From NCBI RefSeq assembly GCF_018691265.1, contig NW_024881303.1:13447777-13511776 (forward strand): 64,000 nt of DNA. Direction: 5' to 3'. The translations under genes and the position numbers were made by a program. Positions 1-11,718 of the stretch are shown here, one piece after another. This DNA is from Tyto alba. Lineage: Eukaryota > Chordata > Aves > Strigiformes > Tytonidae. The notes under the pieces were generated by a model. The model saw nothing but the letters and a program-made list of their open reading frames with translations. It had not been told where the DNA came from and did not search any database. Position 1 is the first letter of the stretch. Every line of letters starts with the position of its first letter.

Positions 1-1305
1 ATAGTTATAAAATAGCTAAAATACTGCTTAAAGATATAATACCAGTGAGCAGTTTATTCATGATGTAAAAGACCCATTAACTTTACAAGCCAGAGTTGTT
101 CACTATAATAAACACTAAATTTTTACACAGGAGCTGTTCATCTTACTTTTAGCTTTTTGTACATTAAAGAGGATGCCCACAGCTATACAAGTACCAGTGT
201 TTGCTATGTATAAAGGGAAGAATGAGTTAAGGGTCTTCTACTGAACATGTTACTGGTTTTGAAATACTGTGGCTGTCTCAATAGAACAAGATACTGGGTT
301 TCTTTAAAAAGATATAAAAGGGCTGTATGATGGTACTTTTAGTCTCTCTGAGCTCAGAAGATAGAAACACTCATTAAATAGGGTAGGACATGTCTCTGTT
401 GGCCTCAGAGTCTGGTTCAAAGATCAGTTTTCAGTTCCTGGTGTTAGATCGATGCTCCCCGACTTACTGTCAGATGACGTCCTGGAGGGGACCTTGCACG
501 CTCACCTGGAGCCTTGCTGTGTGTCCTGCCTCTGCTCACAACAGGAAGCCTTTCGTAGGGGCTGTGCAGTCCCCCTTGGACAGCTGGTGACTTGTGGCAG
601 TGCCCTGCAACTGGGGACAGGATCCTGGTGTGCAATAAGAGGGTTATGGCACGGCAGTGCACATGCTGAGCATTTCATCAGGTCATAGTGGGGAATGAGA
701 CGTGCCTAAGGAGTGCAGCTGATACTAGGCCGACAAATTTGCATTTTCACTGCAGACTAAATAATGCACATGAGTAACCTGTGGTAACACACTGAAGAAA
801 AACTCATCTGACTTCCCTGAACTGAACACAGGGAATTAGGAGCTGATGCCAGGAGCAGCCAATGCCACTCTGCTGAGAGCAGCTGTGTTTTTCAGGGAGA
901 TAGGACAAGTGTCAAAAAGAGACTGTATCTCCAGGATATTCACTGCAACCCGTGTGTCAGCTCCCTGGCCAGGCAAACTGTCTCAGAGCAGCCCTGTACC
1001 TTGGCCTGGGACTGACCAAGGTGAGTTGGCATCACAGTAAAATTCAAGGACCTGATCTTGCCTGTGGATTCCTTTGGGGTGGCCTCCTCTGGTTGGTTTG
1101 TCTCTGATTCCAAGCCTCCCAGCTTTTTTCACCTCAAGCAAAGCTGCCGCAGGGTACGTGGCAGGAGGGCTGCTGTGGTCCCTGGTCAGGGCTGCCCTCA
1201 CCTCAGATGGACAGGGACAGAGGGAGGTGACACCTTCTTCCCTTTCACTGCTTGGAGAGGTTCCTTTTAGCCCTAATTCTCCCCTCACTAATTTTAGTCT
1301 TATGT
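1..1305. other. Non-coding stretch, no gene recognised
   Basis: AT-rich flank turning mildly GC-rich between about 430 and 1260. Short open frames exist on both strands (for example 846-1040 plus and 983-1312 minus), but they overlap each other and resemble no family I know. A GTGAGT donor-like string at 1020-1025 has no supporting exon. Confidence 0.6.
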
Positions 1306-1377
1306 AATTCAATTACTTTGCTGTAGTTGCCTCCTGATTTATGTCGGTGAGAGTGAACAGTGTATCAGCCCTTAAGC
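1306..1377. repeat. Ancient dispersed palindromic repeat, copy 1
   Basis: A run carrying 'CCTCCTGATTTATGTCGGTG' and then 'TATCAGCCCTTAAG' matches the pattern of an old amniote interspersed repeat I recognise by eye (ATTACTCCTGATTTACACC ... AATCAGGCCCTAAG). I cannot give its database name. Degenerate; no coding potential. Confidence 0.5.
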
Positions 1378-1630
1378 CTTTTACCAAAGTATGATGTTAC
1401 ACTATTTCTGGACATCATCACGTGTTGGTTGTGCAACAGATAAGAATAATGCTTGGTAAGTCATTAGTACTTGAGTTCAATTTGTGCTAAAATAATCAGC
1501 TACATCCCATTTAGTTTCTAAAGCCTCCTCATTATTGCTGCAAACATCAGACCCATGACCTGCTTTCCACTCTGTGAGAGAGGGATAAGTGAATTTAATG
1601 TGATCTCTGCATTACAAAAAGTCTGCTGCT

Positions 1631-1690
1631 GCTCCCTTGAAATCAGGTGGTGTCTTTTCATTGACTTCAGTGAAGGTAGGATTGGGTCCA
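1631..1690. repeat. Ancient dispersed palindromic repeat, copy 2
   Basis: Contains 'CTCCCTTGAAATCAGGTGG' followed by 'TTTTCATTGACTTCAGTGAA' and 'AGGATTGGGTCC'. The paired TTGAAATCA / TTGACTTCA blocks and the terminal GGATTGG(G)TCC box are the signature of the same family as copy 1. Confidence 0.55.
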
Positions 1691-2467
1691 AATTTCAAAC
1701 ACGTAGTTTTCCAGCAGAAGGGAGTCAGGCTTAAACTGCTGCACTTTGGCAAATAATGAATGGGACCTCATTATCTCTGTTGGGACGTGACTTTACAGAC
1801 GATTACATGCTGAAAGTATGCCACCGATAGACTGGCTCTGTCCTGAACTGTGAAACTTGCTCAGAGAATCAGAGACTGCTAACTTTCAAGACACTTCATT
1901 CATTCTCATATCATGAATGGTTTTATCAATGAATGGGACTACTGACCTTGATCTGGTATCAGCATTTCCTGCTAGGTACAAGCACGCAGTGATGCTGTGA
2001 CTACTGAGCATTATTCCTGCATTCTTTTCAGATGAGAAGTCATCCACAGTAGCATTTACCAGAATTTCTCTCCTTGTAAGATATTATTGTGGCCCTGTTC
2101 GTTTACAAAGAATTTGGTATCTCTCATGACAATAACATACAGATTAAGAATCAAAGGAGTTTCTCCACAACTTTTATGTAGAAAACCTTGGTCTGACTCT
2201 CTGAATATATATTTGCTAAACTGTTATAAAGCAAGAAATTACAAAATGCACTTGATTAACTTTATCTTTATTGCATATTAGAGGTGAAATACAAATAACA
2301 CAGGAATAGAAATTTTTTGACCATGATGGATCTTTTTGCTTCTGCCATATATTCCCTCAACTCTACTTTTTAGAGGTATTATGGGACTAAAATCAGTAGT
2401 CCATGTGTGCTTCTCAAGAGTATCTATGATGGGTGCTGCATAGAAAGCTTGTTGAGAGTACGTAAGA
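1691..2467. other. Non-coding stretch, nothing recognised
   Basis: AT-rich sequence without convincing open frames or repeats. Confidence 0.6.
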
Positions 2468-2672
2468 GACTTAATGATTTATGGATTTATTCTTACAAAA
2501 CTTTTCTGAGTCAGATAAATATTGTTATTGCTGTTCTGCAGATGGGTAAATTGAGGGACTGAAAGCTTAAGTAGCACGCACAAGATCACCCAGCAAGTCT
2601 AGAGAAAATAGGCTGGAACCAGAACATTTCATTTCTATTTTCATGTTCTGTAAGTGTTAGATCATCTTTCTC
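2468..2672 (-). repeat. MIR-class SINE, antisense
   Basis: Read on the plus strand, 'TTCTGCAGATGGGTAAATTG', 'AGGGACTGAAAGCTTAAGTA' and 'CAAGATCACCCAGCAAGT' follow in the order of the reverse complement of the MIR core and 3' part (TTTTACAGATGAGGAAACTGAG ... GTTAAGTAACTTGCCCAAGGTCACACAGC). The element therefore lies on the minus strand. Roughly 200 bp, heavily diverged, as expected for an amniote-age insertion. A related CORE-SINE cannot be excluded. Confidence 0.7.
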
Positions 2673-3665
2673 CCATGATTAGCTGCTATTCTGGCATGAA
2701 CTCAGGACCATTATGATAGAGCTATTTTTCATACAATGGGATGAGACTGCTGTGGCTTTAATTACAAGCATGTGTTCACTCTTTTATGGCATTGTGATTG
2801 TTATGTAAGGTGATGTGTAAAATTAATGAATTTTAAATTAGGAGTTTACATTACAAACTCTTTGGGGTAGGGAAAATTTTCTTCCTCTCTGTCCATACAG
2901 CGCTTATTAACTTGGAGTCCTGGTTAATGACTGGACCTTGGAACTGGTACACCAGTGCAAGATTAAAAGTAATTATCAGATTATTTTTATTCAAGATAGA
3001 AGTTGTTTTAAATGAATGAGGAGGAAATCCCATCTTCAGGAATTTGCAGAAAAGACTCAAGTGCTTACTTCTGGCTAAACACACTTTTTAGAGAATTTAC
3101 AGCTGATGGGACACATACACTTTAAACTTCAGTTTAGGAGTAGGGGCATCCTAAACACATGCCCCACAACATATGCTCCTAAATTATGTAAATTTAACCC
3201 AACTCTTTTGGAGGACAATGTGATGATTTCTGAAATGAATAAATGATGGTACATTTATAGCTTCTTTTCAAAGAAAAGAAAGGTAGCCAATCCTTATGAC
3301 TAATAACTATTATTTAAAGTACAATATGAGACGCTCCTTGTAAAATTTCAGCCAAGCTTTTGGCATGATTTAGTGCCCAAGAAAAGGATATCTATATTGA
3401 GAATCAGCTGCTCTTACACAATCTTTGTGATGATTTGGAACCACTTAAAAACAAGGAGTTGATGATATAATACATTCTTTGGATTTGGAGATGTTCCCCT
3501 TATTCCTGCTTTGAATTAAGAGAATATATTGGTGGTTTAGCTAAATGTCTCTTAGTCAAAATTATATGTCTTTCTTTATCATGCAATTGAAGCCAGAACC
3601 AACTCTTACTGTAAAAAAAATACAGGTGTGAAGCACTGTCAGCTGCTTTAAGCATGAGGTCATTG
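2673..3665. other. Non-coding stretch, nothing recognised
   Basis: AT-rich, with small open frames on the minus strand that lack family resemblance. No repeat recognised. Confidence 0.6.
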
Positions 3666-3785
3666 CAGTGGATTTCAAACTGTGGTCTGTAGACCACCAA
3701 AGACCTGTGGAATGTTTGCTGGAGGTCTGTAGAGGAGTTGGCTGGTCAGATAGGATTGACTTTTTTTTTCTCTTCAACAGTGTAA
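3666..3785. mobile_element. Fragment of an old hAT-type DNA transposon (tentative)
   Basis: Starts with 'CAGTGGATTTCAAACTGTGG', close to the CAGTGGTTCTCAACCTGTGG terminal inverted repeat of Charlie/MER5-like hAT elements. It continues with 'TCTGTAGACCACCAAAGACC' and a second 'GGTCTGTAGAGG'. No transposase frame and no clear second terminus. Assignment rests on motif memory only. Confidence 0.4.
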
Positions 3786-5570
3786 TGGTGTGACAAGTAG
3801 CTAAAAATGCATTAAATATTTCCCAGCTAGTACTTTTAAATGTTAACAGTTGTACTTGCCTTAGAGTTGTTATTCAACCACCAAAACCAGGAGGTGGCCT
3901 GTGTGATCAGAAAGCAGGGATGAGTTTCAGTGACAAAATTAATGAAGATTCTGTCAGTAGGCTGAAACTCTTTAGGAATCTCTAGCTTATGTCATGCTTT
4001 AAAACCTGTTGGTAAATGCAAACATCTGACTTCACTAAGTGACTGAGGTATACTTATATCATTGTGAGAAGGCAGATAGGGCTCTAATAAATGGTAATGA
4101 TTTTTTGTGATACTGTCAGTATACAAGTTATTCAGAGGACTTGCTGCTGGTAACACGCCCTACAATAGCTAATGATCAGCTATACTGAGAAGGACAAGTA
4201 AATCATTCTATTTCTTTAACACCAAATAACCAAATAAAATAATAAAGGTATGATCTATTATTTCATCACTTAATAGAACACCTAATCTATTGGGTTTTTT
4301 TTAATCTGAAAACCTTAGAAAGGACACAGGATAACAAGTGCTAGTTATAATAGTATAATAGATACTCTGCATTTGATTAATAATTGTAAACATATGATGA
4401 ATCAAAAGGCTAGGCTACATTTTGATCCTTTGCAACTCCATTCAGTGTGTGTCTTAGGTGGCAGAGAAATAACCCAAAGTAAAATTTAGCCACCCATATA
4501 TGTGGTATTTCTAGAACTGGTGTTCAGAAAAGACTTTGCTGTTGAAGGCGCTATTTTCCCACTAAATCTAGAAGGAAGGAAGCTGTTTCACTCGTGTTTT
4601 CTTTCTGAGGCAGAGAGCTGGCCACAGCAGGAAGAAGCATGGGTTATCAAAATATTTTTTGCTATGGAATACACTTATAAGTCACCGATTTCACAATGCT
4701 ACTTATACAGAGTTTATGATGGCAATTGTCTGTCCGTTACAACTGGGACTACTAAAAGGATTTGTCACTGAAATTCTTGAGGCAAGAATAATCTTTGGCC
4801 ATTTTTAAACTGATGCAATACAGAATTACAAAGGAAAATAAAATGCAGTTAAATCTTGAGCAAATAAATAGACACAACTTGGGGAGTCTGCTCTGGTGAG
4901 TGGTCTAAAAGAAGACATTGATTTCAACAGGCATAGTAGATCAATCATGAATTGCTGAAACAATTAGTTAAAGTCATTACTTAGGAATCAATAGAAAATA
5001 AACTGTATCCATTTGCTCAATCCAGCAATTTAAATTGCTCAGGGTGCCATGAATAAACTGTGAAATGTATCTTTAAAATAAAGTTTTTAATTAGAACTGG
5101 CAGTTCTGAACCTGCTGTTGGCAGGAGCCAACCTACTGAAAAAGAGCCCGATGCAATAGACTTAAAGTGTGTCTGCTCGCTGCTTTAGCATTTAACAATT
5201 AACAACAACAAAAAAAAAGAACAATCAACCTTTAAAACTGAACGTTGTGTTTCAACATCAGTATTAGAAGACTTTTTTTTCTCTGTAGTTAAAGTAGTTC
5301 AAAATTTTCAACTGTCATTTCTTACGATAGGTGCCAGATACAACTGTTTTCCTGAAGGATGAAATTTGTTTTACAGGAACACCAAAAAAAAACAAACCAA
5401 AAAACAAAAAGGAAAAAAGGACCTGCTGTAGTAGACTCAGAGATCTAAGTACCATTTTACAATCCACTGCTGAACTGCTGGTGTGGGTAATCCTTCTTCA
5501 GTTGTGACCTGATTCAAGCACTCTACAAAGAACATGCTGAATTACACTTCACTTAAATTGCATTGTCTTG
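3786..5570. other. Non-coding stretch with A-rich patch
   Basis: AT-rich. The plus-strand frame 4502-4771 (89 codons) resembles nothing known. An A-rich, C-interrupted patch lies at about 5384-5420. Confidence 0.6.
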
Positions 5571-5602
5571 ACTGGGACTTAAGTATGTTCTTAAAGTTGA
5601 AT
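5571..5602. repeat. Ancient dispersed palindromic repeat, copy 3 (arm only)
   Basis: 'GGGACTTAAGTATGTTCTTA' then 'AAGTTGAAT' matches the arm GGGACTTAAGCATGTGCTTAAAGTT of the same old family. Short, so the call is tentative. Confidence 0.4.
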
Positions 5603-7167
5603 ATCTAAATTTTAAATAGGAATTATGTATGACACCTACTTGGCAGAATTTACCCATTTATTTTCAAATATGCCTCACTGTGTGTTCCTGAGAACAAGAA
5701 GTGGTGCTAACGCTTTTAAAAATCCCATCCTAGGCTGAGTAAAATAGGTGAATTTGTTGCTTTAGTGAACATTCGGGGGGCGGGGGGAGGAGGAATAAGA
5801 TCTTATGTTAAGGGTCAACAGGTTAGGTGAATAAAAGATCAAAGTGTCCCATGCCACCTGTCTCTGCTCATTCTTCCAAGAAGCATGAGTCTGTTTCGCT
5901 TCCCTTCTGTCTGTGGTTTAGAGGCCTTGGTGGATTCTGCATTCCTCTTCTTTCATGTTGCTCTAACTGTGCTGCCATTTAGCAGAATCCATGTTTTCTG
6001 TAGTCCAAGCCCAGTAACCCTTGTCACTAACCTCACCAGCCACGTGCTCAGTGTGAGTGAGCATGACTCATGGTAGCAATGAGAAATCTGTAATCTCTCT
6101 AATTTGATCTTCCCAAGAAAGTGGGGGTGGAGAGGGGATGGGGGAGATTCTGATATTTCCAAACTTGCTTGCTGGAAGTATTGTGTCAGTTACGATAATT
6201 TGGTGTAGCACATAAATCCTTAGGCTGACTTGCGATTCCCAGCACACCCCTTGTAGTCTAACTGAGGAATTGCATTTCTGTCAGTCACATACTTTGGTGG
6301 AAATGCAAGAATGTGAGAAACAATAGGAGCAGGCTAGTACTGAGTCAAAACAGATAAAGCCAAAGTGTTTGTTGGACTGAAAGATGGGAGCAAGCACACG
6401 AGAAGCGAGCTGGTCAGAAACCCATTGCTGCCGCTGATGGCCGTGAGGCTGTGTGAGCCGTACACGCGCTCCGTGTGCGAGCAAAGGGGGCAGGCAGGCT
6501 AGCCGGCAAGAATGTGACTAATCTTTCCTTTATGAGAGAGGAAAGATAAGGGCGTCAAAATAATACAGTATGCTACAGCCTGCCAGTGGTTTTCAGAGCG
6601 AGGAGAGCACTCTACGGATAGATCTGGAGGACGAAAGTAGCCGGGGTAAAACAAGTCCGTGAATAGGTTGGAAGAAGCGAGTGGTGCAGGGACTGTGCAG
6701 GAGGGAGGGGGCCGGGATGGCCAGGGCTGCTCGCAGGCTGCTGGCTGCAGGCAACGCTCTGAATCAGCTCGAGAGGGCTACCCACGGGGAGCACGTGGTG
6801 GGCCTCTTTCTCCGCCGGAGACTTTTATTTGTTCTCCCTTTCTTGGTGATTTTCTCTAATCTGAAGAACAAGATGTCCTTAATGAAAACAGATGTTTTTC
6901 TCCCTTGCATATGGAAAAAAAAATAATTCCCCCAAAATAGAATAAACCCAAAGAATGTTGAGACCAGGGATGGGTTTCCACAAAGTCAGGAGAACAAACC
7001 TCCTCGTTAACGCCCTGACATGGCCACTCATTTCCCACCAACACGCCATGGAAGCTCTTGATGCAAAGGTCCATGGTAAGACCTGGGTCTGAGTGCGGGC
7101 GAGCTGTGTGCCTCTGTAAAGCATAAACACCACACTGAGCTGGCTCACAGCTTTCCTCATCCATGGT
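5603..7167. other. Non-coding stretch, no gene recognised
   Basis: Mixed composition. A G-rich run lies at about 5774-5790. A moderately GC-rich patch at 6380-6830 holds overlapping short frames on both strands without family resemblance. Minus-strand frames at 6856-7191 also look like chance. Confidence 0.55.
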
Positions 7168-7237
7168 CTCCCACTGTGAGATCCTGGTCAATGGCAGTTT
7201 TTGTCATTGGCTTCAGCATAACTAGGAATTGGTCCCA
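7168..7237. repeat. Ancient dispersed palindromic repeat, copy 4
   Basis: 'GTCAATGGCAGTTTTTGTCA' followed by 'TTGGCTTCAGC' and 'AGGAATTGGTCCC' reproduces the family pattern TCAATGGCAGTTTTGCCATTGACTTCAG ... GGATTTGGCCC. Confidence 0.5.
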
Positions 7238-8299
7238 GTATTTAATTTAAAGCACAGCACACAAAAAAACCAAAATCATAACATCCCTGCTACATTTATA
7301 GAGCTGCATAAGCCACTGATTAACAAATGGATGAGATACTGAACTTTGCTTTACCATCTGTCTTTAATTACATAAAATAACTTGGAGCAATTAACAAGAA
7401 AGAAACACTGTGACACAAATAAATAAATCCTATTGATAGAAACAGATGAGGGAATAGTAATGATATTTGAATATAAGGATGAAAGTCACTAAAGCTGCAT
7501 AATCCACACAATCCGCACCCAATGATATTACACATATTATCTAAGAGATTTGCACTGACATTGCCAATTATTTTTGAAAAATAATAGTTACCTGTGGAGG
7601 TGCAAAGAAACAAAAGGAATCCTTTGTGTGTGTGTGACTAGAAGAGAAAATGTGTGGTCCATCCAACTGCTGTGATATTTAAGTTTTGTCTTTCATAGAT
7701 AAGGGAAATTAATATCAACAGAAAAATATACAAAGCATGAGTTTTCATAACTGTGGACCTAAAACATAAATCTGCATGCTTATAAGTGTTTGGGCACCAG
7801 TGGGGATTAGGCTCTTTAACACTTTGCAGGATTCAGGCTCTAAGTCTGTTTTTTTCAGCACTTGTTTGCCTTCTCTGTTTAAGCACTTAGAAAAAAATGA
7901 CTGCTGTACAATAGCTATTAAGTGACTGCTGAGTGGATTAAGAACTGACTAACTGATAGATGTCAAAAAGTAGCTGTCAGCTCTGAATGAAAGCTCTGGA
8001 ATCAGTCTGCAGAAATGGGTGTTACTCCTGGCAGGTTACAGAACTGTCCTTAATGACTGAGAGACAAGTACATCCCTAGTAAAACAATGCTTAGTAAATT
8101 AGGGAGGAAATTAAAGTTGGTGGAATGATAAATAAATTAGGAAGAGGGAGCAGCTGAAATTCAGTGAGCAAGAGCTCTCCAGATGAGATATATTTTAAGT
8201 CATGCACTAACAGTGGCCGTATTGATGCACTAGAAATTGTATCCCAAGCGTGGTGCTTGAAAAGTCTTTGGTATCATTGTGGGGGAGCAACCGGACACG
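7238..8299. other. Non-coding stretch; one repeat tip
   Basis: AT-rich. A (TG)n tract lies at 7625-7637. At 7773-7844 'GCATGCTTATAAGTGTTTG' and 'TTTGCAGGATTCAGGCTCTA' probably mark another copy of the palindromic family. Confidence 0.5.
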
Positions 8300-8843
8300 G
8301 GACTCAGTCTGATGGTGCAAAAGGGGATTAACGTCGTCTTTGAATGAAATTAGCAGGGACATACGAGTTGAGTGCAACGCTGACTATATGGCAATGGTGT
8401 GTTGCAGTGCTGTGGGTGCTAGAAATCTAAAAAAAGGGCGCAAGAACTGCTTTTAGGTTGGAGAGTATGCTTTGTTTCCCTTATCAAAATGAGATGACCA
8501 GATTACAGTGTATAATTACCTTCACAAAAAGAAAAAAAAAAGTGTCTTGCATCAGATGAATATATTACAAGAATCGGTGGGTGGAAATGTAAGCCAAGCA
8601 AATTTAAGCAAGCAATGAGGCTTGGATCTGTAGCAGTAAGTGTGATGAACTGCTGAAACAAACTGCCCAAGAAAGTGATAGTGTACATAACAAAACTGGA
8701 TCTCTTTCTGGAGAATATGTGTCAGCTAAACAGAAATTATTGGTCTCAGTATATGGGGAATGGGTCAGTGCTATAGTCTGAGACACAGAAGAGGTTAGAG
8801 AGGATGAGTTAATGGTCCATTCTGGCCACAAAATTCATAAATC
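8300..8843 (+). mobile_element. CR1 LINE, 3' part and 3' UTR, sense
   Basis: The whole stretch follows the 3' third of an old CR1 element on the plus strand. 'CAGATTACAGTGTATAATTA' with 'CCTTCAC' corresponds to the conserved block before the pol end. 'GAACTGCTGAAACAAACTGC' corresponds to the 'TGGAACAAATTACC' block. 'CTGGATCTCTTTCTGGAGAA' and 'CAGTGCTATAGTCTGAGACA' follow, and 'AATGGTCCATTCTGGCC' then 'AAAATTCATAA' form the 3' end. All frames are broken. Truncated at the 5' side near 8300, the usual fate of LINE insertions. Confidence 0.85.
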
Positions 8844-9277
8844 AAGGAAAATGTTGTCAACATTTTAGGTCAAGTTTTTCTTATTTCATACAGCTAAGTC
8901 ATCCACTAGTACCAAAGAAGCACTGAGACAAATAGTATCAGGAGCAGCGAGTCGTATGGGTTTGGAAAAGCTAAAGCTTATTTAATATACCTTTCATGTT
9001 AATACATTGCACATTCTGTATATTATAGATTTGGGGCTGTATGCTACAGTCAGCACGCTTCGAGTTGGCATGCAAGGTAGTGCAAGTCAGCAAGCAAGGT
9101 AGTGTGCACGGCAAGTGAACTGAGAGATAGACTGGGTGGGAATGTAGGAGAGCGGGTATAGGGAGCGCTGAAGATGTAATTTGCTACTGTTTCAAGTATT
9201 TATGTTGAGAGAAAGAACTTTAATTGTTTTGGCGGAGAACACTGCTGTGTAGACTGAAATGGGAGAAAGAATGTAAA
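8844..9277. other. Spacer between CR1 fragments; short tandem repeat
   Basis: AT-rich. At 9072-9104 the 11-mer GCAAGGTAGTG occurs twice, 22 bp apart, suggesting a short imperfect tandem duplication. Nothing else recognised. Confidence 0.5.
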
Positions 9278-9520
9278 CAAAGGGCAACGATCAATTGCTG
9301 TGTTATCGTAGCTTGTAGAAATGTCTTGTGGGTCATGGCAGGGACTTTTGACAGACATCGTTCTATTTAATATCTCTATGGTAATCTCAAAGCAGAGGTA
9401 AACAGCACAATAGTGAAATATGCTGATGATACTAAACCAGGATGGAATGCAAACAGGAGACAGCAGATAAATTATATCAAAGGGCCGGCAGACATTAGAA
9501 AGCTAGGTACAATATCCCCC
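9278..9520 (+). mobile_element. CR1 LINE, reverse transcriptase fragment, sense
   Basis: 'TTCTATTTAATATCTCTATG' matches the LFNIF(I)ND block of CR1 reverse transcriptase. In the next part the plus strand reads V-N-S-T-I-V-K-Y-A-D-D-T-K-P-G. The Y-A-D-D-T-K at about 9418-9435 is the catalytic motif C of LINE reverse transcriptases (usually FADDTKL in CR1). The surrounding frame is interrupted. This part belongs upstream of the piece at 8300-8843 in a CR1, yet lies downstream of it here, so it is a second insertion or a rearranged copy. Confidence 0.75.
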
Positions 9521-9531
9521 AAGCAACTCAT

Positions 9532-9590
9532 AAAAAAAAAAAAAAAAAGGGGGGGGGTAGGGAAAGAAAAGAAAAGAAGATATATTTGAA
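9532..9590. repeat. A-run, G-run and GAAAA low-complexity tract
   Basis: About 16 A residues (9533-9548) run straight into 9 G residues and then a GAAAA-rich stretch. It follows the CR1 reverse transcriptase fragment, but CR1 has no poly(A) tail, so this is simple sequence. Confidence 0.7.
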
Positions 9591-9980
9591 TGTACATGTC
9601 CTGACCATCAATATTGCTGGTAGAGTTTCAAGGTATAGTGCACAGCAGATCAAATGGGAATGAGATATGAATTTGTATAGTGATAAAGGCTATGCACATA
9701 CAGGCATGTGTCATGAATCAGGGAGTTAACAGTTCATGTGTAAAGCTCTGTGCTAATACATTTAACTCTGTATTCAATATTGCTAGCCACTGACTGACTG
9801 GAAGGAGTTGGAAGAAATCCCACAATGATTCAAAGGCTGGAAAAATCACTTTAGGGGAAAGACTGAGGCTCAAACCCAGCATTTCATTAAGCATAAACTT
9901 AAAGTTCATGAGCTGTACTGCTGGTTTACAACTCCCTTTATAGCCCTGCTAGGTGGCTTTAACAAAGGAACTATGTATCA

Positions 9981-10022
9981 GCTTAAACGGTGCACATGTT
10001 TAAGCACTTTGTTAGACTAGAG
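9981..10022. repeat. Ancient dispersed palindromic repeat, copy 5 (arm)
   Basis: 'GTGCACATGTTTAAGCACTT' then 'TGTTAGACTAGAGC' matches the arm GCACATGCTTAAGCACTTTGCTGAAC(T)GGGGC of the family. Confidence 0.45.
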
Positions 10023-11655
10023 CAGAAGGGGCTTAGTTAGACCTGTGAGGACACGTGACAAAAGTCTATGAGCCCTTGGCCACTGAAAGATGCATGTTGG
10101 CTGCATCGAAATCAGCAGGCAGTCTTATATTTCCATACGGCTGGGCTGCCACATTCTTACATATGGAACAAAGGTCTGCAAAGGCTTAAACCAGCCAGCA
10201 TTGTTTAACTGGAAGGGAAGAAAGCAGCAAAATCAGGGCTTTTGGGTGTATTTTCTTTAAGATGAAAATTGGAAGGCTGTCAGATGGTTTTTCAAGGGGA
10301 GTTCAGTGTTGCTGGGGGGTTTAGGATAAGTTTGAATCAAGCACCGGAGAATGCCTATAAAGCACAGCTTTATGTCTTTACATTGGAAGACTGGGAGTTC
10401 TTCCCTATCCCAAGAATTCCTAATCATATGGAGTCACCACAAAAGCTCCACAATTCAAGGTGGGAGGAACGGATCCCTTCTGAGCTCTGCAATCGTCTCT
10501 GTGACTGTTCATAAAAGAATTCCTGTGAGGCTGAATTCCTGATGCTGATTTTCAAACCAAGGAAAATTAATCTTTAAAGAATAGGGCTGTGAAATGCTGA
10601 ACTGGGATCACAGATATGATGGGAATATCTCTTCTGTGTAACCATTTATTGTGCTTACAACTGAGAATTATCTGAAGTAAAGAGCAGTTTGTTTTCTAAG
10701 AATGGCATTTCGGGGGAGTTAGTACTCAATTCTTTTTGAAAGTCAAGAGAAGGTGAATACCCAGCTCCTTAGACTCTTTTAATCATTTAACTTTTAATCA
10801 TGTATCTTTTTAATTTATTGTTTAATCACTGAGGCTTTTTTTTTTTTTTTTAATTTTGCTCAGAAATAATAGAAAACAACTATCTTCTGGAAAAAGATTA
10901 CCACTTCAGTGTTTCACATAAATAATGATTCTAGACTTATAATGCAGTATCACATGATTTTATTATTAGTATTAGCAAATCACTATGTAAAACATCATGT
11001 AATATTTAATTTTATCTTTCAGAAATTTAATAGTGAAAATAAAAGTGTTGACTTTGGCAAGGATTTAATCTTGGAAAGTTAGCAGGCAGTCTTCTGGGCT
11101 TGACTAGTCAATACTCATAAGAATTTAATAAAACCCCTGCATAAATTATGAAAAAAAGCAACAGGGAAAGACCAAGGGAATGATGATTAGGGTAGAGCTT
11201 TCCTTTTCAAATCTTGATTGAACAAATACTTGAAAGTCATGTTTGTCATCTCAGGATGGAAGTCAGGGTATGGGGTTAAATTATTCACATGAGTATCTAC
11301 AGATCCTTCTCCTTTTCTTCTTTTTCATTGCCCTTTATAGTCCAGTTTTATATTGCACTGCTTCACTCATTCCCTAGTGCTTTTCCTCTCCCCATAGGAT
11401 GTCTCTATAAGATATTTCAAGTGCCTAACTTGCAACCTATTGCTCTTGTCATACAATTGCTAACATTCAGCACTCAGTCGCCTTTGGATGCTGAGTTGCT
11501 ACAGCAGTTGTTAAAATTTTTATGTGTAGTACAGTACAAAAGCTACCAAAAGAGGGCAACATATGAGCCAACAATGAGAAATGTATCCTCACAAGTTTAC
11601 AGTTGTGTATTTGTGACACCCTCCCCCCCTTTCTTTTTGATAGAACAAGAAAGTT
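10023..11655. other. Non-coding stretch; open frame of 152 codons noted
   Basis: AT-rich, with a T-run at 10836-10851. A plus-strand frame from 11289 to 11747 encodes 152 residues starting MSIYRSFSFSSFSLPFIVQF. It is hydrophobic at the start and has no motif or family I recognise. Its last third overlaps an apparent old repeat, so it is probably chance. Confidence 0.5.
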
Positions 11656-11718
11656 TAGCAGAGCTGGTCAGGAAACAGAATTTCCATTCTATGGGAAATT
11701 CCAAAACTTGGGAAAAAA
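11656..11718. repeat. Old 'GAAATTTCC'-rich interspersed repeat, copy A (tentative)
   Basis: 'AGAGCTGGTCAGGAAACAGA' and 'TTTCCATTCTATGGGAAATT' follow in the order of an old amniote repeat I recognise (AGAGCTGGTCAAAAATTT ... CATGGGAAATTTC). The family cannot be named from memory. A second likely copy is at 35601-35758. Confidence 0.4.

Noticed and set aside
1010..1030. AAGGTGAGT donor-like string
   Set aside because: A single consensus match of this length is expected by chance in 64 kb; no exon is evident.
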